A stretch of 41,123 nt of DNA from Pirellula staleyi DSM 6068. GTDB lineage: Bacteria; Planctomycetota; Planctomycetia; Pirellulales; Pirellulaceae. The notes under the pieces were generated by a model. It made no database searches. It was not told the DNA's origin and saw nothing but the letters and a program-made list of their open reading frames with translations. The stretch lies in assembly GCA_945900945.1 (NCBI GenBank), contig CAMDKL010000039.1, positions 1-41,123 on the forward strand, in the 5' to 3' direction. The position numbers and the translations under genes are program-made. This document shows, in pieces, positions 33,587 through 41,123 of the stretch (positions are counted from its first letter, which is position 1; each line of letters begins with the position of its first letter).

Positions 33587-36340
33587 TCACTTCAGCTCTT
33601 TAAAGACATTGATCCTTCGATCCAGCGTCTTGTTAGTCTCACTCAACGTATGCTTGATGTACTCGTCTTGATCATAAACGAGCGACTCCACTGCAATTTC
33701 GGATGCTTTTTCAGCATCCGCACCGGCAAAGTAGCTTAGTCCCCAGATTGCTTGCAAGCGTACGCGACTGCTCTGGTCGTTCACTTGCGCCTGAAGCAGC
33801 TCAAGTGGTTTTGCTACGCGATCTCGCCAGTATACAAGCACGCGAGTGGCTGCCATTCGGGCTCGAGGCTCGGGTGACCGCAACACTTGCTTGAGCAGAT
33901 CTTCGTTAACGACATTGTGGCTTTGATGCAACCAAAGCCCTTCTAATAGATGGTGTTGGTAATCAGGATCGCTCTTGTCCAAGCTCGCCATCCAAGTCTT
34001 CGCTGCGGCTGTAACATGTGCGCTGGTTCGACCCGAGAGCTCGATTCTGGCACGATGACGAACGCGATCATCCTTGGATTTGAGTAGGCCGAGCAATGCG
34101 TCGATGGGTTGACCCGAAATCGGAATTGGTTTCAGCAAATCACGACCTTCGTATCGAACACGAAAGACTCGTCCGTGGTCACGATCTCGACTTGGGTCTC
34201 TCAAATTATGCTGCATGTGACCGATAATTGGATTGTGCCAATCGGTGAAGTAGATCGAACCGTCGGGTGCGACCTCGATATCGGACGGTCGAAAGTTCGG
34301 GTCGGACGAAAAAACGATCGGCTCCACTTCCGTCGCGCCGAAACTCGAATCCTTTTCCTCCAGTTTGTACTGAAGAACACCTTGGAATCCAATCACATTC
34401 AAGACGAGCAAATTGCCTCTCAGCTCTTCTGGAAAGTGACTGCTGCTCAGGACTTCAACACCAGCGCATGGTCGAGTGCGTTGCTGATAAACTTGCGGTG
34501 GACGGCCATGTTTTTGCGGATAGTCCAAATCACCCGAAAACAAGAGTGCATGGTAGGGCTGTGCGCCTGTTCCATCGTAGACGAAGTCTTGTCCCCAGCG
34601 TTCGAAGGCATGTCCGTGCGGGTTTGCAAATCCAAAAGAGACGTGCACGTCAAACTTTTGAGTCCTTGGTTCGTAACGGAACACAGCCCCATTGGCTACG
34701 CGTCGCGGAGCTCCCCAAGGAGTTTCAACCTGCGTGTGATGGAATGTTCCTTCTTGAAAATAAACGGCTCCACCTGCATCCAAGGCAAAACTGTTGGAAG
34801 TATGGTGCGTATCGGCGGTATCCAAACCGTGAATGAGACGCTCCTTGACATCGTATTTGTCGTCGTCGTTGGTATCCTTGAGGAACAATAGGTCGGGTCC
34901 TTGAGCGACTAAAACGCCGCCGTTCCAAAATTCAAATCCAGTTGGATTATGTATATCGCCGGCAAAAGTCTTGCAAATGTCCGCTTTGCCGTCCCCATTG
35001 GTATCCTCGAGAATGATGAGCTTGTCCGCCATTGGCTCGGTGGGCTTCCAGTGCGGATAGGTAGGCCAAACGGCAACCCACAATCGCCCCTTGGTATCGA
35101 ATGCCATCTGTACAGGGTTCACTAACTCCGGAAACTGAGATTCTTCGGCAAAGAGTTCCACTTTCATATTCTTGTGAGCAGTCATCGTCGAGATCGACTG
35201 TTCACCGTTAAGAAATTCGTGTTTGCCACCTTCGAGTGGGCCCGGCTTGTTCGAAATAACTTGGATCAACTCAGGAAGATTTGAATCATCTGGTTGCAAT
35301 GTTTTTCCTTGAGCTACCGCCCAAACAACCTTGTCGCGATTGGAGGTTTTGACGTCGAGGACGTCCAACTCGCGTTGTCCAACGGAATAATTGGACAATC
35401 CATCGCCATAGCCACCAGGCCCCTCTGAGAACTTAAGAAACGCACGATCGCCGTAGGTCGAATACCCGTCCGTAATTCGGTAGCGGTTGTACCAATAGAA
35501 GTTTTTGTCGTTGACGGCTTTGCGTAGGCTGTCCGTCGCCGTCAACTTCTTATCACTCCCAAACAATCCTTTATCGCAGGCGGAAGCGATAGCGATATCA
35601 CCTTGCAGATTCTGGTGTACACCATTTATAGTGAGAGAACGTCCAACGGCACGATCACCTTGAGTCGAGGCGAAAATATCGACAAAATGGACTTTCTTTG
35701 ATTTCGCAACCTCGGCCATCGCATCTGAAAACATGCGAAGTGCCTGATTGCGTACCGTTACCACTTCTTTCAATGGAAGATTCGGGTCTTGGATGAACTC
35801 CTGTGCGATCGGTGAAAACAGGACCAGTCGTGGTGCCGACTCGCCGTTGTACTTTTGGGCCAAAACGTGGTCGATAAAGGCCCCGCAATTCGATTTAAAC
35901 TCACTGAGTCCTGCTGGACCCGCAATCGCTTCGTTGTAACCATAGAAAGCGAAAATCACGTCGGCTTGGGTGTTCGTTAATTCGAATCGATTCTCTCGCA
36001 CCTTGTCTTTATCTCGAGGAGATAGCTTATCGGGTTGTGGGCAGGGAGCGGAGCCAGAGAGCCACTGGTCAAAAGAACCGAAGTCGCGCGATCGCAAACG
36101 CTTGTCTTTGTTGCGGAAACCATCGATCTCATCGCCGCTATAGGCAAGGTTTCTAACTACGAGTTCGTGCTCAGGAAAGCGTGTATGAAGCAACGATTCT
36201 AACGCGCCGAAATGCTGCATACGTTCGGCAACCGTTCCGCCAACAATGCAAATATGATCTCCTTTTTTTAGTTCAAATTCCGCTGCAACGGCGAAGTTGC
36301 ACACCAACAATAAGTAGATCGCAAAAAAGGTCAATTTCAT
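33587..36340 (-). CDS. SGNH-like / PVC-type membrane-bound dehydrogenase with HEAT repeats
   Basis: This 917-residue protein has a signal peptide (MKLTFFAIYLLLVCNFAVAA). Residues about 25-270 form an SGNH hydrolase-like domain (ICIVGGTVAERMQHFG, NLAYSGDEIDGF, FYGYNEAI, NGVHQN); the nucleophile block reads GGT rather than GDS, so ester hydrolysis is doubtful. Residues about 390-735 match the planctomycete membrane-bound dehydrogenase domain (TIGR02604), a beta-propeller related to sugar dehydrogenases: NPVQMAFDTKGRLWVAVWPT, EDTNGDGKAD, NPHGHAFERWGQDFVYDGTG, RPSDIEVAPDGSIYFTDWHN. HEAT repeats fill about 745-917. In many relatives the same chain continues into a c-type heme domain; here the chain stops and the heme domain is on the next gene. 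Substrate unknown; periplasmic oxidation of a sugar or alcohol is the family-based guess. Confidence 0.9.
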   Translation of the reverse strand: MKLTFFAIYLLLVCNFAVAAEFELKKGDHICIVGGTVAERMQHFGALESLLHTRFPEHELVVRNLAYSGDEIDGFRNKDKRLRSRDFGSFDQWLSGSAPCPQPDKLSPRDKDKVRENRFELTNTQADVIFAFYGYNEAIAGPAGLSEFKSNCGAFIDHVLAQKYNGESAPRLVLFSPIAQEFIQDPNLPLKEVVTVRNQALRMFSDAMAEVAKSKKVHFVDIFASTQGDRAVGRSLTINGVHQNLQGDIAIASACDKGLFGSDKKLTATDSLRKAVNDKNFYWYNRYRITDGYSTYGDRAFLKFSEGPGGYGDGLSNYSVGQRELDVLDVKTSNRDKVVWAVAQGKTLQPDDSNLPELIQVISNKPGPLEGGKHEFLNGEQSISTMTAHKNMKVELFAEESQFPELVNPVQMAFDTKGRLWVAVWPTYPHWKPTEPMADKLIILEDTNGDGKADICKTFAGDIHNPTGFEFWNGGVLVAQGPDLLFLKDTNDDDKYDVKERLIHGLDTADTHHTSNSFALDAGGAVYFQEGTFHHTQVETPWGAPRRVANGAVFRYEPRTQKFDVHVSFGFANPHGHAFERWGQDFVYDGTGAQPYHALLFSGDLDYPQKHGRPPQVYQQRTRPCAGVEVLSSSHFPEELRGNLLVLNVIGFQGVLQYKLEEKDSSFGATEVEPIVFSSDPNFRPSDIEVAPDGSIYFTDWHNPIIGHMQHNLRDPSRDRDHGRVFRVRYEGRDLLKPIPISGQPIDALLGLLKSKDDRVRHRARIELSGRTSAHVTAAAKTWMASLDKSDPDYQHHLLEGLWLHQSHNVVNEDLLKQVLRSPEPRARMAATRVLVYWRDRVAKPLELLQAQVNDQSSRVRLQAIWGLSYFAGADAEKASEIAVESLVYDQDEYIKHTLSETNKTLDRRINVFKELK

Positions 36341-36505
36341 GGAGAGGATCCTGAGGAAGATGATTCTGTTTGATCGATCGCGGGAGTCGGTGGATTATAC
36401 AATCCATAACGAATCGACAATTTTAATCAACTTGCGGTGAGAATGCTAGGCGACACTTCAGGCAGCAAAATCATATGGCGTGATCTGCCCCTTTGCATCG
36501 AGAAC

Positions 36506-37741
36506 TTATCTGATAGCCGTCCCCAACTGACGACAAATTAAATCGATCAATTCGTTCGAAAACACTTCGCCTCTATTGAGAAAATCGCAATCTGACATAA
36601 GTTTTTCCATCAACGGACGACGACTTAAATTTCCTGATTCATCGCGTCCAATAGAGTAGGCGATGATGTCGTCAGCACCTTCGATTCGCCTTTCCAAAGT
36701 AGCACCTGTGGTCATCTTGTTTTGAATACCATCGATCATCGCCATCAAGACTGCGGAATAAACTAGGTAGGGATTGCAAGCGGCAGGAGCACCGCGAAAC
36801 TCGATCGCTCGGTCTCGAGGATTGTTGGATGCGATGATGACACGACAAATGGATTCGGGCGTATTGATCGAACATAGCTTTAACCATGGAACCCCACTCG
36901 CTTCAACATTATTCGCCACCGCGATTGCAGTGATCGCATCGGCGTGTCGGAGAATGCCACCCATGGCATGCAAACCGGTCTCACTAAGTCCTCGATACGA
37001 AGAGCCAACAAAGATCGATTCACCCTGACGCGTAATCGACCATTGGCTTGGCAACCAAAGAGCGTGAGTGGTTAAGGTGTCCCGATTCTTGCAAGCGTTT
37101 TGGCCAAGCAGGTATCGAAGCATGAGTATGTCATCGCAACATTCTACTAAGCCTGATTGCTTCAAGATCATTTCAGAGCAAGAATTAATTCCGCTGAAAT
37201 GCCGTTCGATATGCAAGCCTGCTTCGACCGCAACGTCAGCAACTTCACATCGCATTTTAAAGTCGCGGTCTCTTGTTCCGCATGCGAGGAATGTACTGTG
37301 GGTGGATGGTGTGTCCGAGTCGGGTTGTGCAGTCCGCTCGATACGGAACTGGCAATTCGCTCGCACGGCGATGCCGTCGCCTATGGTGGAAGCCTCTAAA
37401 TAACGCATCGCTTGGACGGCTACATGGCGAGAGTCGAGTGGACTTTCCTCCCTCATTACGGCATCTTGAACGCTAGCTATCAAGACAAGTGTGGGTTGGT
37501 GCGTGAATGGGTCCAAATAGTGTGCTGCACCCTGAGGAACTAAAATGGCATGTGTTGGATATAGGCTGTCGGACTGGTCTAAAACGATCTCGTGTCCAAA
37601 ACCTTCTTCGAAGGAAGCTTCGGTGAGTGCCGACACGGGAAAAGTAATGTGCCTCCAAGAGCCAAGAACATCCACGAAACGCAAGTCAAAGGCTTTGATC
37701 CCTTTTTCTCGACAGTATGCCAACACAGCCTTTGGTTTCAA
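36506..37741 (-). CDS. Glutamine-synthetase-fold protein lacking the active site (pseudoenzyme)
   Basis: The 411-residue protein keeps the scaffold of type I glutamine synthetase: KAFDLRFVDVLGSWRHITFP matches the beta-grasp start, GLSETGLHAMGGILRHADAI the GLSxxxLxxIGGIxKH helix, and IEFRGAPAACNPYLVYSAVL the IEvRxPDPxANPYL strand. The functional motifs are gone: FDGSS reads GHEIVLDQSD, the ExE pair near 129-131 reads CQFRIER, the HHE loop reads RHFSGINS, GSGMHxHxS is deleted, and the RLVPGYEAP and NRSASIRIP segments are unrecognisable. Glutamine synthesis is therefore not expected; a regulatory, binding or different ligase role is open. Start is TTG 37741 with GAGG nine bases upstream; a TAA stop two codons upstream excludes an earlier start. 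It lies 59 bp after the PIMT gene and 165 bp before the PVC dehydrogenase gene, all on one strand. Confidence 0.8.
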   Translation of the reverse strand: MKPKAVLAYCREKGIKAFDLRFVDVLGSWRHITFPVSALTEASFEEGFGHEIVLDQSDSLYPTHAILVPQGAAHYLDPFTHQPTLVLIASVQDAVMREESPLDSRHVAVQAMRYLEASTIGDGIAVRANCQFRIERTAQPDSDTPSTHSTFLACGTRDRDFKMRCEVADVAVEAGLHIERHFSGINSCSEMILKQSGLVECCDDILMLRYLLGQNACKNRDTLTTHALWLPSQWSITRQGESIFVGSSYRGLSETGLHAMGGILRHADAITAIAVANNVEASGVPWLKLCSINTPESICRVIIASNNPRDRAIEFRGAPAACNPYLVYSAVLMAMIDGIQNKMTTGATLERRIEGADDIIAYSIGRDESGNLSRRPLMEKLMSDCDFLNRGEVFSNELIDLICRQLGTAIR

Positions 37742-37800
37742 CGGTTACAACCTCGTTGCATAGAATTCTCGTTTCGTTTTCAACCCTTCGCCAGATTCAG

Positions 37801-39036
37801 CTACTTGAGCGCTTCGATAAAAATGTCATCGAAGCGAGCAATGCCCACCGAACCGAACAAACCTATGGAAACGATGACTTCGCGAGTCGCAGATGGGACA
37901 GGAAAAATCTCGTCTTCTTTTTTCCATTTTCGGCTCCCCTTAAAACCGCCGATGAAATTGTAACCGATCCGATTTCGATTGGAGTCAAAATATTGAATAG
38001 CAATCGATGGCGTGTCCTCGGGCGTTTTTCCAATCTTGACGTTTTCAGTCGAGATCCATCCGCCAAGTTTGATTCTCTTGACGCTAGAACCATCAATCGC
38101 GAGTCCCTGCAGCAACATGCTTGGGGACTTGGGGTCATTGCTTTTAAATTCGACAGCGTTTAGACCATGTGGCGCGTTGGGATCCTGCACAACAACGCAA
38201 CCAAATTGATAGTACCATCCTGGAACACGCGAGTTATTGATTAGGGCATCCTCAAAACTTGGATTGGCCAGCTTCGGATTTTTTGGATCTGGAGTAACCT
38301 CGCGGGCGTCCTCTGCCGCGCCCGTCATTGGAACAAAAAGCGTTGGCTGCAATGCTTCTCGCTCGAGTTTCCCATCGACCTTGCGCATCAGGAACAGCAT
38401 TTGCTGATAACGCTCGCCTACGGGAACAATCATCAACCCGCCTTCCTTGAGTTGTTCGACAAGCGGCTCAGGAACTTTTTCAGGCGAACAGGTTACGATG
38501 ATTTTATCGAAAGGCGCGTTCTCTTTCCAGCCTTTGAAACCATCCCCGATCAAGCAATGCACGTTTGTGTAGTTCATGTCCGCCAAGAACTGCTTCGTGT
38601 GCTGACCCAGATCCTCGACGATTTCAATTGTATATACATCCTTTACCAAGGAACTCAATATCGCGGCTTGATATCCGCTGCCCGTACCGATTTCCAGAAC
38701 CTTGTCCGTCGGCTTGGGATCGAGCGATTGCGTCATCAAGGAAACAATGAACGGACTGCTGATCGTTTGCGATTCGCCAATTGGGATCGCGATATCTTGA
38801 TAAGCTTGATGAGCATATCTTTTCGGAACAAACTCGTGCCGTGGAGTCGAACCGACCGATTGCAACACACGCGGGTCCCTAATTCCATTTGGAATCAAGA
38901 CGTTTTTGATCAGTTGTTCTCTTAGGATTTCGAAATTCTCCCGAGGAATCAGTTGCTGCGACTGAGCGCGAGGAGCTTCTATCGAGATCCAAAACAAAAT
39001 CGAGCACAAGGTCCAAAGCGTCTTTGAACGGAACAT
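37801..39036 (-). CDS. pcm: Exported protein-L-isoaspartate O-methyltransferase with C-terminal CBM-like domain
   Basis: The 411-residue protein starts with a signal peptide (hydrophobic 5-20, cleavage near PRAQSQQ). The PIMT domain covers about 30-245: PIGESQTISSPFIVSLMTQ (85-103) is the isoaspartate-recognition segment and VLEIGTGSGYQA (113-124) the SAM-binding loop, followed by VYTIEIVEDL and FDKIIVTCSPEKVPEPL. It methylates isoaspartyl residues in damaged proteins using S-adenosylmethionine. Residues about 255-411 form a beta-rich domain (NPSFEDALINNSRVPGWYYQ, ending RFDDIFIEALK) like carbohydrate-binding modules of the CBM4/9 type. AGGTGAGG (39039-39046) precedes the ATG, and the efp stop is 11 bp upstream, so the two genes are co-transcribed. 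How SAM would be available after export is unclear. Confidence 0.9.
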   Translation of the reverse strand: MFRSKTLWTLCSILFWISIEAPRAQSQQLIPRENFEILREQLIKNVLIPNGIRDPRVLQSVGSTPRHEFVPKRYAHQAYQDIAIPIGESQTISSPFIVSLMTQSLDPKPTDKVLEIGTGSGYQAAILSSLVKDVYTIEIVEDLGQHTKQFLADMNYTNVHCLIGDGFKGWKENAPFDKIIVTCSPEKVPEPLVEQLKEGGLMIVPVGERYQQMLFLMRKVDGKLEREALQPTLFVPMTGAAEDAREVTPDPKNPKLANPSFEDALINNSRVPGWYYQFGCVVVQDPNAPHGLNAVEFKSNDPKSPSMLLQGLAIDGSSVKRIKLGGWISTENVKIGKTPEDTPSIAIQYFDSNRNRIGYNFIGGFKGSRKWKKEDEIFPVPSATREVIVSIGLFGSVGIARFDDIFIEALK

Positions 39037-39038
39037 AA

Positions 39039-39046
39039 CCTCACCT
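39039..39046 (-). promoter_or_regulatory. Strong ribosome-binding site of the PIMT gene
   Basis: AGGTGAGG on the minus strand lies in the 11-base gap between the efp stop (39048-39050) and the PIMT ATG (39036-39034). It is one of the few strong Shine-Dalgarno sequences in the window and fixes the PIMT start. Confidence 0.7.
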
Positions 39047-39047
39047 G

Positions 39048-39620
39048 TTAATCCATACTTACGCGTTCAACGTAGGTACCGTTGCGCGTGTCGATTTTGA
39101 TAATATTTCCTTCTTTGATGAATCCAGGAACGTTGAACTCAGCCCCCGTTTCCACTTTGGCTGGCTTTGTCACGTTGGTTGCTGTGTCCCCTTTGGTTCC
39201 TGGGTCCGTTTCAATAACTTTGAGAGTAACATGCGACGGGGGGGAAATGGTAATCGGATTCCCGTTGAACAAGACCATGTCGACAGGCATGTTTTCTTTG
39301 AGATATTTCCAGTTTTCGTCCACCTGCTCAGCGGACAATTCGTACTGTTCGAACGAGTCTTTGTCCATGAAAACGAACGTTCCGTTTTGGCTGTACAAGA
39401 ACTGCGTTTCAAGTTCCTCGACATCAGCCGCTTCCAGTTCGTCACCCCCCTTGAGCGTCCTATCCAAAACGGTATTTCGGACCAAGTTTTTCATTTTGCA
39501 CCTGTAGAGCGCGTTGCCTTTACCAGGCTTGAAAAAATCAATGTCCGTTAGTAGATATGGTTCGCCGTCGATTTGAATCTTGAGTCCTCTACGCAGGTCG
39601 CTGGTTTTATAGGATGCCAC
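39048..39620 (-). CDS. efp: Translation elongation factor P
   Basis: This 190-residue protein has the usual EF-P length and all three beta-barrel domains. Domain I carries FFKPGKGNALYRCK with Lys34 at the loop tip, the residue that is modified in many bacteria. NPITISPPSHVTLKVIETDP and the C-terminal signature (AEFNVPGFIKEGNIIKIDTR, then NGTYVERV) mark domains II and III. EF-P relieves ribosome stalling at polyproline stretches in the cytoplasm; this genome needs it, since the alpha-2-macroglobulin and HEAT/cytochrome genes here encode PPPP runs. The modification type cannot be told; PGKG at the tip fits EpmA-type beta-lysylation, but no epm gene lies nearby. It heads a run of minus-strand genes. 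Confidence 0.96.
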   Translation of the reverse strand: MASYKTSDLRRGLKIQIDGEPYLLTDIDFFKPGKGNALYRCKMKNLVRNTVLDRTLKGGDELEAADVEELETQFLYSQNGTFVFMDKDSFEQYELSAEQVDENWKYLKENMPVDMVLFNGNPITISPPSHVTLKVIETDPGTKGDTATNVTKPAKVETGAEFNVPGFIKEGNIIKIDTRNGTYVERVSMD

Positions 39621-39661
39621 AGCTATCAGTTCTCTTTAACGAAGTAAGTGGGGAATTGCTT

Positions 39662-39683
39662 GTCAGCCTGAGGACAGGCTGAC
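39662..39683. repeat. Perfect 9-bp palindromic hairpin
   Basis: GTCAGCCTG (39662-39670) and CAGGCTGAC (39675-39683) are exact reverse complements around AGGA. CTACGTGA follows the hairpin, and GTCAGCTACGTGAA recurs about 17 bp after it. The form suggests a dispersed intergenic repeat; I recall similar CAGCCTG hairpins as common in planctomycete spacers but cannot verify this here. Confidence 0.7.
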
Positions 39684-39772
39684 CTACGTGAAATTGCGTG
39701 TCAGCTACGTGAATTCAGCAAGGGAAAGTGTAAACAAAAACTCGAAACCTGTCGCCTCCCCTCAAAAAATGA

Positions 39773-39834
39773 ACCACAAAGACTCAAAGGAACATCAAGG
39801 CCTCTTTTTCTTGGTGGCTTTGAGACTTTGCGGT
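39773..39834. repeat. Long imperfect palindrome of the ACCACAAAGACxCAAAG type
   Basis: The left arm ACCACAAAGACTCAAAG (39773-39789) pairs with the right arm CTTTGAGACTTTGCGGT (39818-39834) with two mismatches. A further CAAGG...CTTGG pairing lies inside, and the loop is T-rich. It resembles widely dispersed intergenic repeats of the ACCACAGAGACACAGAG form known from many environmental bacteria, and is probably a non-autonomous mobile or REP-like element. Confidence 0.65.
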
Positions 39835-39887
39835 CGAAATCCCATGCGACTCACCTGCAACCGGTTAATAGCCATAACGATGGTTTC

Positions 39888-40187
39888 TCACGCGATTTTG
39901 ACGGTGCATATATTGTGCTGGACCATCCATTCGAGCCAGATTTCTTGATCTTCTGATAGTTCGATTTCGGCCACGGACTCAGCGTCTAGCGGGGAAACAA
40001 GGCTGAAAAAGCCATCATCTAGCCATTTGGCGGCGTCGTGTGCTTGAATCCAGTATTCATTTTTGCCGAGGGTCGGTGCCGCATCCCCTTCTGCGGGAGA
40101 CATGAAATAGACGATCTCTTTGCGAAAGCGGTCGGGCATCGTCAAAGGAGCGACACTGGGCTGATCGATTGGAATCACTTGAACCAT
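39888..40187 (-). CDS. Small hypothetical protein
   Basis: The 99-residue product (from ATG 40187) is acidic, with FRKEIVYFMSPAEGDAAP in the middle and the C-terminus ELSEDQEIWLEWMVQHNICT. It shows no signal peptide, membrane segment or known domain, and its composition is that of a soluble globular protein. The frame stays open to a GTG at 40289, with another ATG at 40259; I prefer 40187 because the protein-like sequence begins there. It is separated from efp by the palindrome-rich spacer and diverges from the TPR-like gene. Function unknown. Confidence 0.6.
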   Translation of the reverse strand: MVQVIPIDQPSVAPLTMPDRFRKEIVYFMSPAEGDAAPTLGKNEYWIQAHDAAKWLDDGFFSLVSPLDAESVAEIELSEDQEIWLEWMVQHNICTVKIA

Positions 40188-40403
40188 GGTTTTGAGCTCG
40201 TGGCTTGGGAAAGTCGGTTTGCAAGTGGTAGCGGTATTAATAAATTGCGATTGGATCATGTTATTTGCCCAAAAGCTATAGTCGAGCACAAACTAGATCG
40301 ACATACGCGACGATACCACTATTGAGGAAATGGGTTACCAGGCCTATACTTGGCCGCTTTCCCCTACTCCACTTGAGCGACCGACTTTTGCCGGCACGAA
40401 GCT

Positions 40404-41123
40404 ATGAAAAGCGAACGAAAACAGACCCTAGAATCGAATCTGCTTGCTGACAAAATCGAACTGCTCGCGATCAAACTCAAGAAGGCCTTGCCGGCAATAC
40501 TGGCCGTTACTGTCGTGGTGGTTGTCGGGTTGCTGGCTTACGGTTTCTACACCTCGGTTCAAGAAAAGGAGTCCGCAAAAGGTTGGACAGCACTTTATTT
40601 TGCCGACACCGATCTGTCCGATTTGACGGCCATTTCAGGTGATTTTAGTGGTTCTTCGGCTGGTCTTTGGGCCAAGCAGACCGCAGGTGACTCCAATATG
40701 TCGCGCGCCCTCGAAAAAGTTTACATCGATCGTGATTTGGCAGAACAATTCTACAAGGAAGCAACTGCGGAGTATCTAGCAGTGGCTGAAAAAAGCAGCG
40801 ACCCCTTCCTTTCTGGACGAGCCAATTTCGGACTTGCTCAAGCATCCGAAGGATTGGGCGATCTTGAAAAAGCTCTTTCTTTCTACCGAAAAGTAATCCA
40901 AAACAAAGCGATGGGGATTGAGTTGATTGCAGAATCCGCGAAGCGTGTTGCTTGGCTGGAGACGAAAGCCGGTGAAGAGTTTTATGCTTGGTACAAAACC
41001 AGCCGTGCTTCTTCAACGGTCCTAAACGTAAATCCTGAATTCAATACGACTTTGCCAGACGCTCCTAATATTTCTTTCCCCACGAATCCAGCCGGTAGTG
41101 CTCCTAATGGTAACCCACCACCT
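40404..41123 (+). CDS. Membrane-anchored TPR-like protein (partial, C-terminus beyond right edge)
   Basis: The frame runs from ATG 40404 through 240 codons to the right edge with no stop. A charged N-terminus (residues 1-28) precedes one transmembrane segment (about 29-49, PAILAVTVVVVVGLLAYGFY). A helical, TPR-like domain follows (about 90-215; FLSGRANFGLAQASEGLGDL, EKALSFYRKVIQ). The visible end becomes Pro/Asn-rich (PDAPNISFP, NPAGSAPNGNPPP). Its layout resembles the YfgM/ancillary SecYEG-type or BamD-like scaffold proteins, with a single N-terminal anchor and periplasmic TPRs, but planctomycete homologues are uncharacterised. GAAGC lies just before the ATG, with no strong Shine-Dalgarno. 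Confidence 0.8.
   Translation, partial: MKSERKQTLESNLLADKIELLAIKLKKALPAILAVTVVVVVGLLAYGFYTSVQEKESAKGWTALYFADTDLSDLTAISGDFSGSSAGLWAKQTAGDSNMSRALEKVYIDRDLAEQFYKEATAEYLAVAEKSSDPFLSGRANFGLAQASEGLGDLEKALSFYRKVIQNKAMGIELIAESAKRVAWLETKAGEEFYAWYKTSRASSTVLNVNPEFNTTLPDAPNISFPTNPAGSAPNGNPPP

Larger units (their letters stand above)
39621..39887. other. Intergenic region with two palindromic elements upstream of efp
   Basis: This 267-bp spacer has no credible gene. It contains a perfect 9-bp hairpin (39662-39683) and a longer imperfect palindrome (39773-39834), both annotated separately. Between them the sequence repeats short words (CAGCCTG, GTCAGC, CTACGTGAA). The efp promoter must lie here, but no convincing boxes were found. 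Confidence 0.6.

Noticed and set aside
34109-34891. 260-codon plus-strand frame
   Set aside because: It is antisense to the well-supported PVC dehydrogenase gene and has no recognisable sequence.
39688-39948. 86-codon plus-strand frame across the palindrome-rich spacer
   Set aside because: It reads through both arms of the palindrome and into the opposite-strand hypothetical gene; the translation shows no protein-like pattern.

Overview
The window looks like chromosomal DNA of a planctomycete of the Pirellula/Rhodopirellula type. This is inferred from protein families rather than any rRNA. It carries a PSCyt1/DUF1549/DUF1553 protein paired with a DUF1501 protein, a PVC-type membrane-bound dehydrogenase followed by a HEAT/heme-binding (TIGR02603-like) protein, an Lpg1974-type outer-membrane protein, and a giant surface protein with an LEPRxLL-like N-terminus, RTX repeats and a C-terminal dockerin. 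Shine-Dalgarno sequences are often weak or absent, and several starts are TTG. I saw no tRNA, rRNA, CRISPR array, transposase or prophage.

Layout. (1) 1-6049, minus strand: a six-bladed NHL-repeat protein, an M50 site-2-type metalloprotease and a very large alpha-2-macroglobulin family protein that runs off the left edge. They are closely spaced and probably co-transcribed. (2) 6114-8640, plus strand: a degenerate Sua5/YrdC domain fused to a low-molecular-weight phosphatase, then rpiB, then an amidohydrolase-2 protein. (3) 8653-10627: a small Cys-rich lipoprotein (minus) and an outer-membrane protein (plus), bounded by two strong hairpin terminators. (4) 10664-22846, minus strand: one giant gene of 4,060 codons with an N-terminal subtilisin/sedolisin-like domain, two copies of a long RTX-containing module, a PPC domain, Ig-like domains, an FG-GAP-like region and a dockerin. 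(5) 22847-23503: a 657-bp divergent spacer with three stem-loops. (6) 23558-27481, plus strand: the PSCyt1-DUF1549-DUF1553 / DUF1501 pair. (7) 27874-31676, plus strand: a U32 (RlhA-like) protein and an abutting hypothetical gene. (8) 31731-39620, minus strand, transcription order efp, secreted PIMT, glutamine-synthetase-like pseudoenzyme, SGNH/PVC dehydrogenase, HEAT/cytochrome protein. (9) 39621-41123: a spacer with two palindromic repeat elements, a small hypothetical gene (minus), and the start of a membrane-anchored TPR-like protein cut by the right edge.

Much of the coding capacity serves the envelope: surface adhesion or proteolysis, proteinase trapping, periplasmic oxidation modules with c-type hemes, and repair of isoaspartate outside the cytoplasm. 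No single new defence or metabolic system is evident. The best candidates for something undescribed are the glutamine-synthetase fold without its active site inside an efp-led gene cluster, the degenerate Sua5-phosphatase fusion, the giant protease-like surface protein with Glu in place of the catalytic His, and the structured intergenic repeats.
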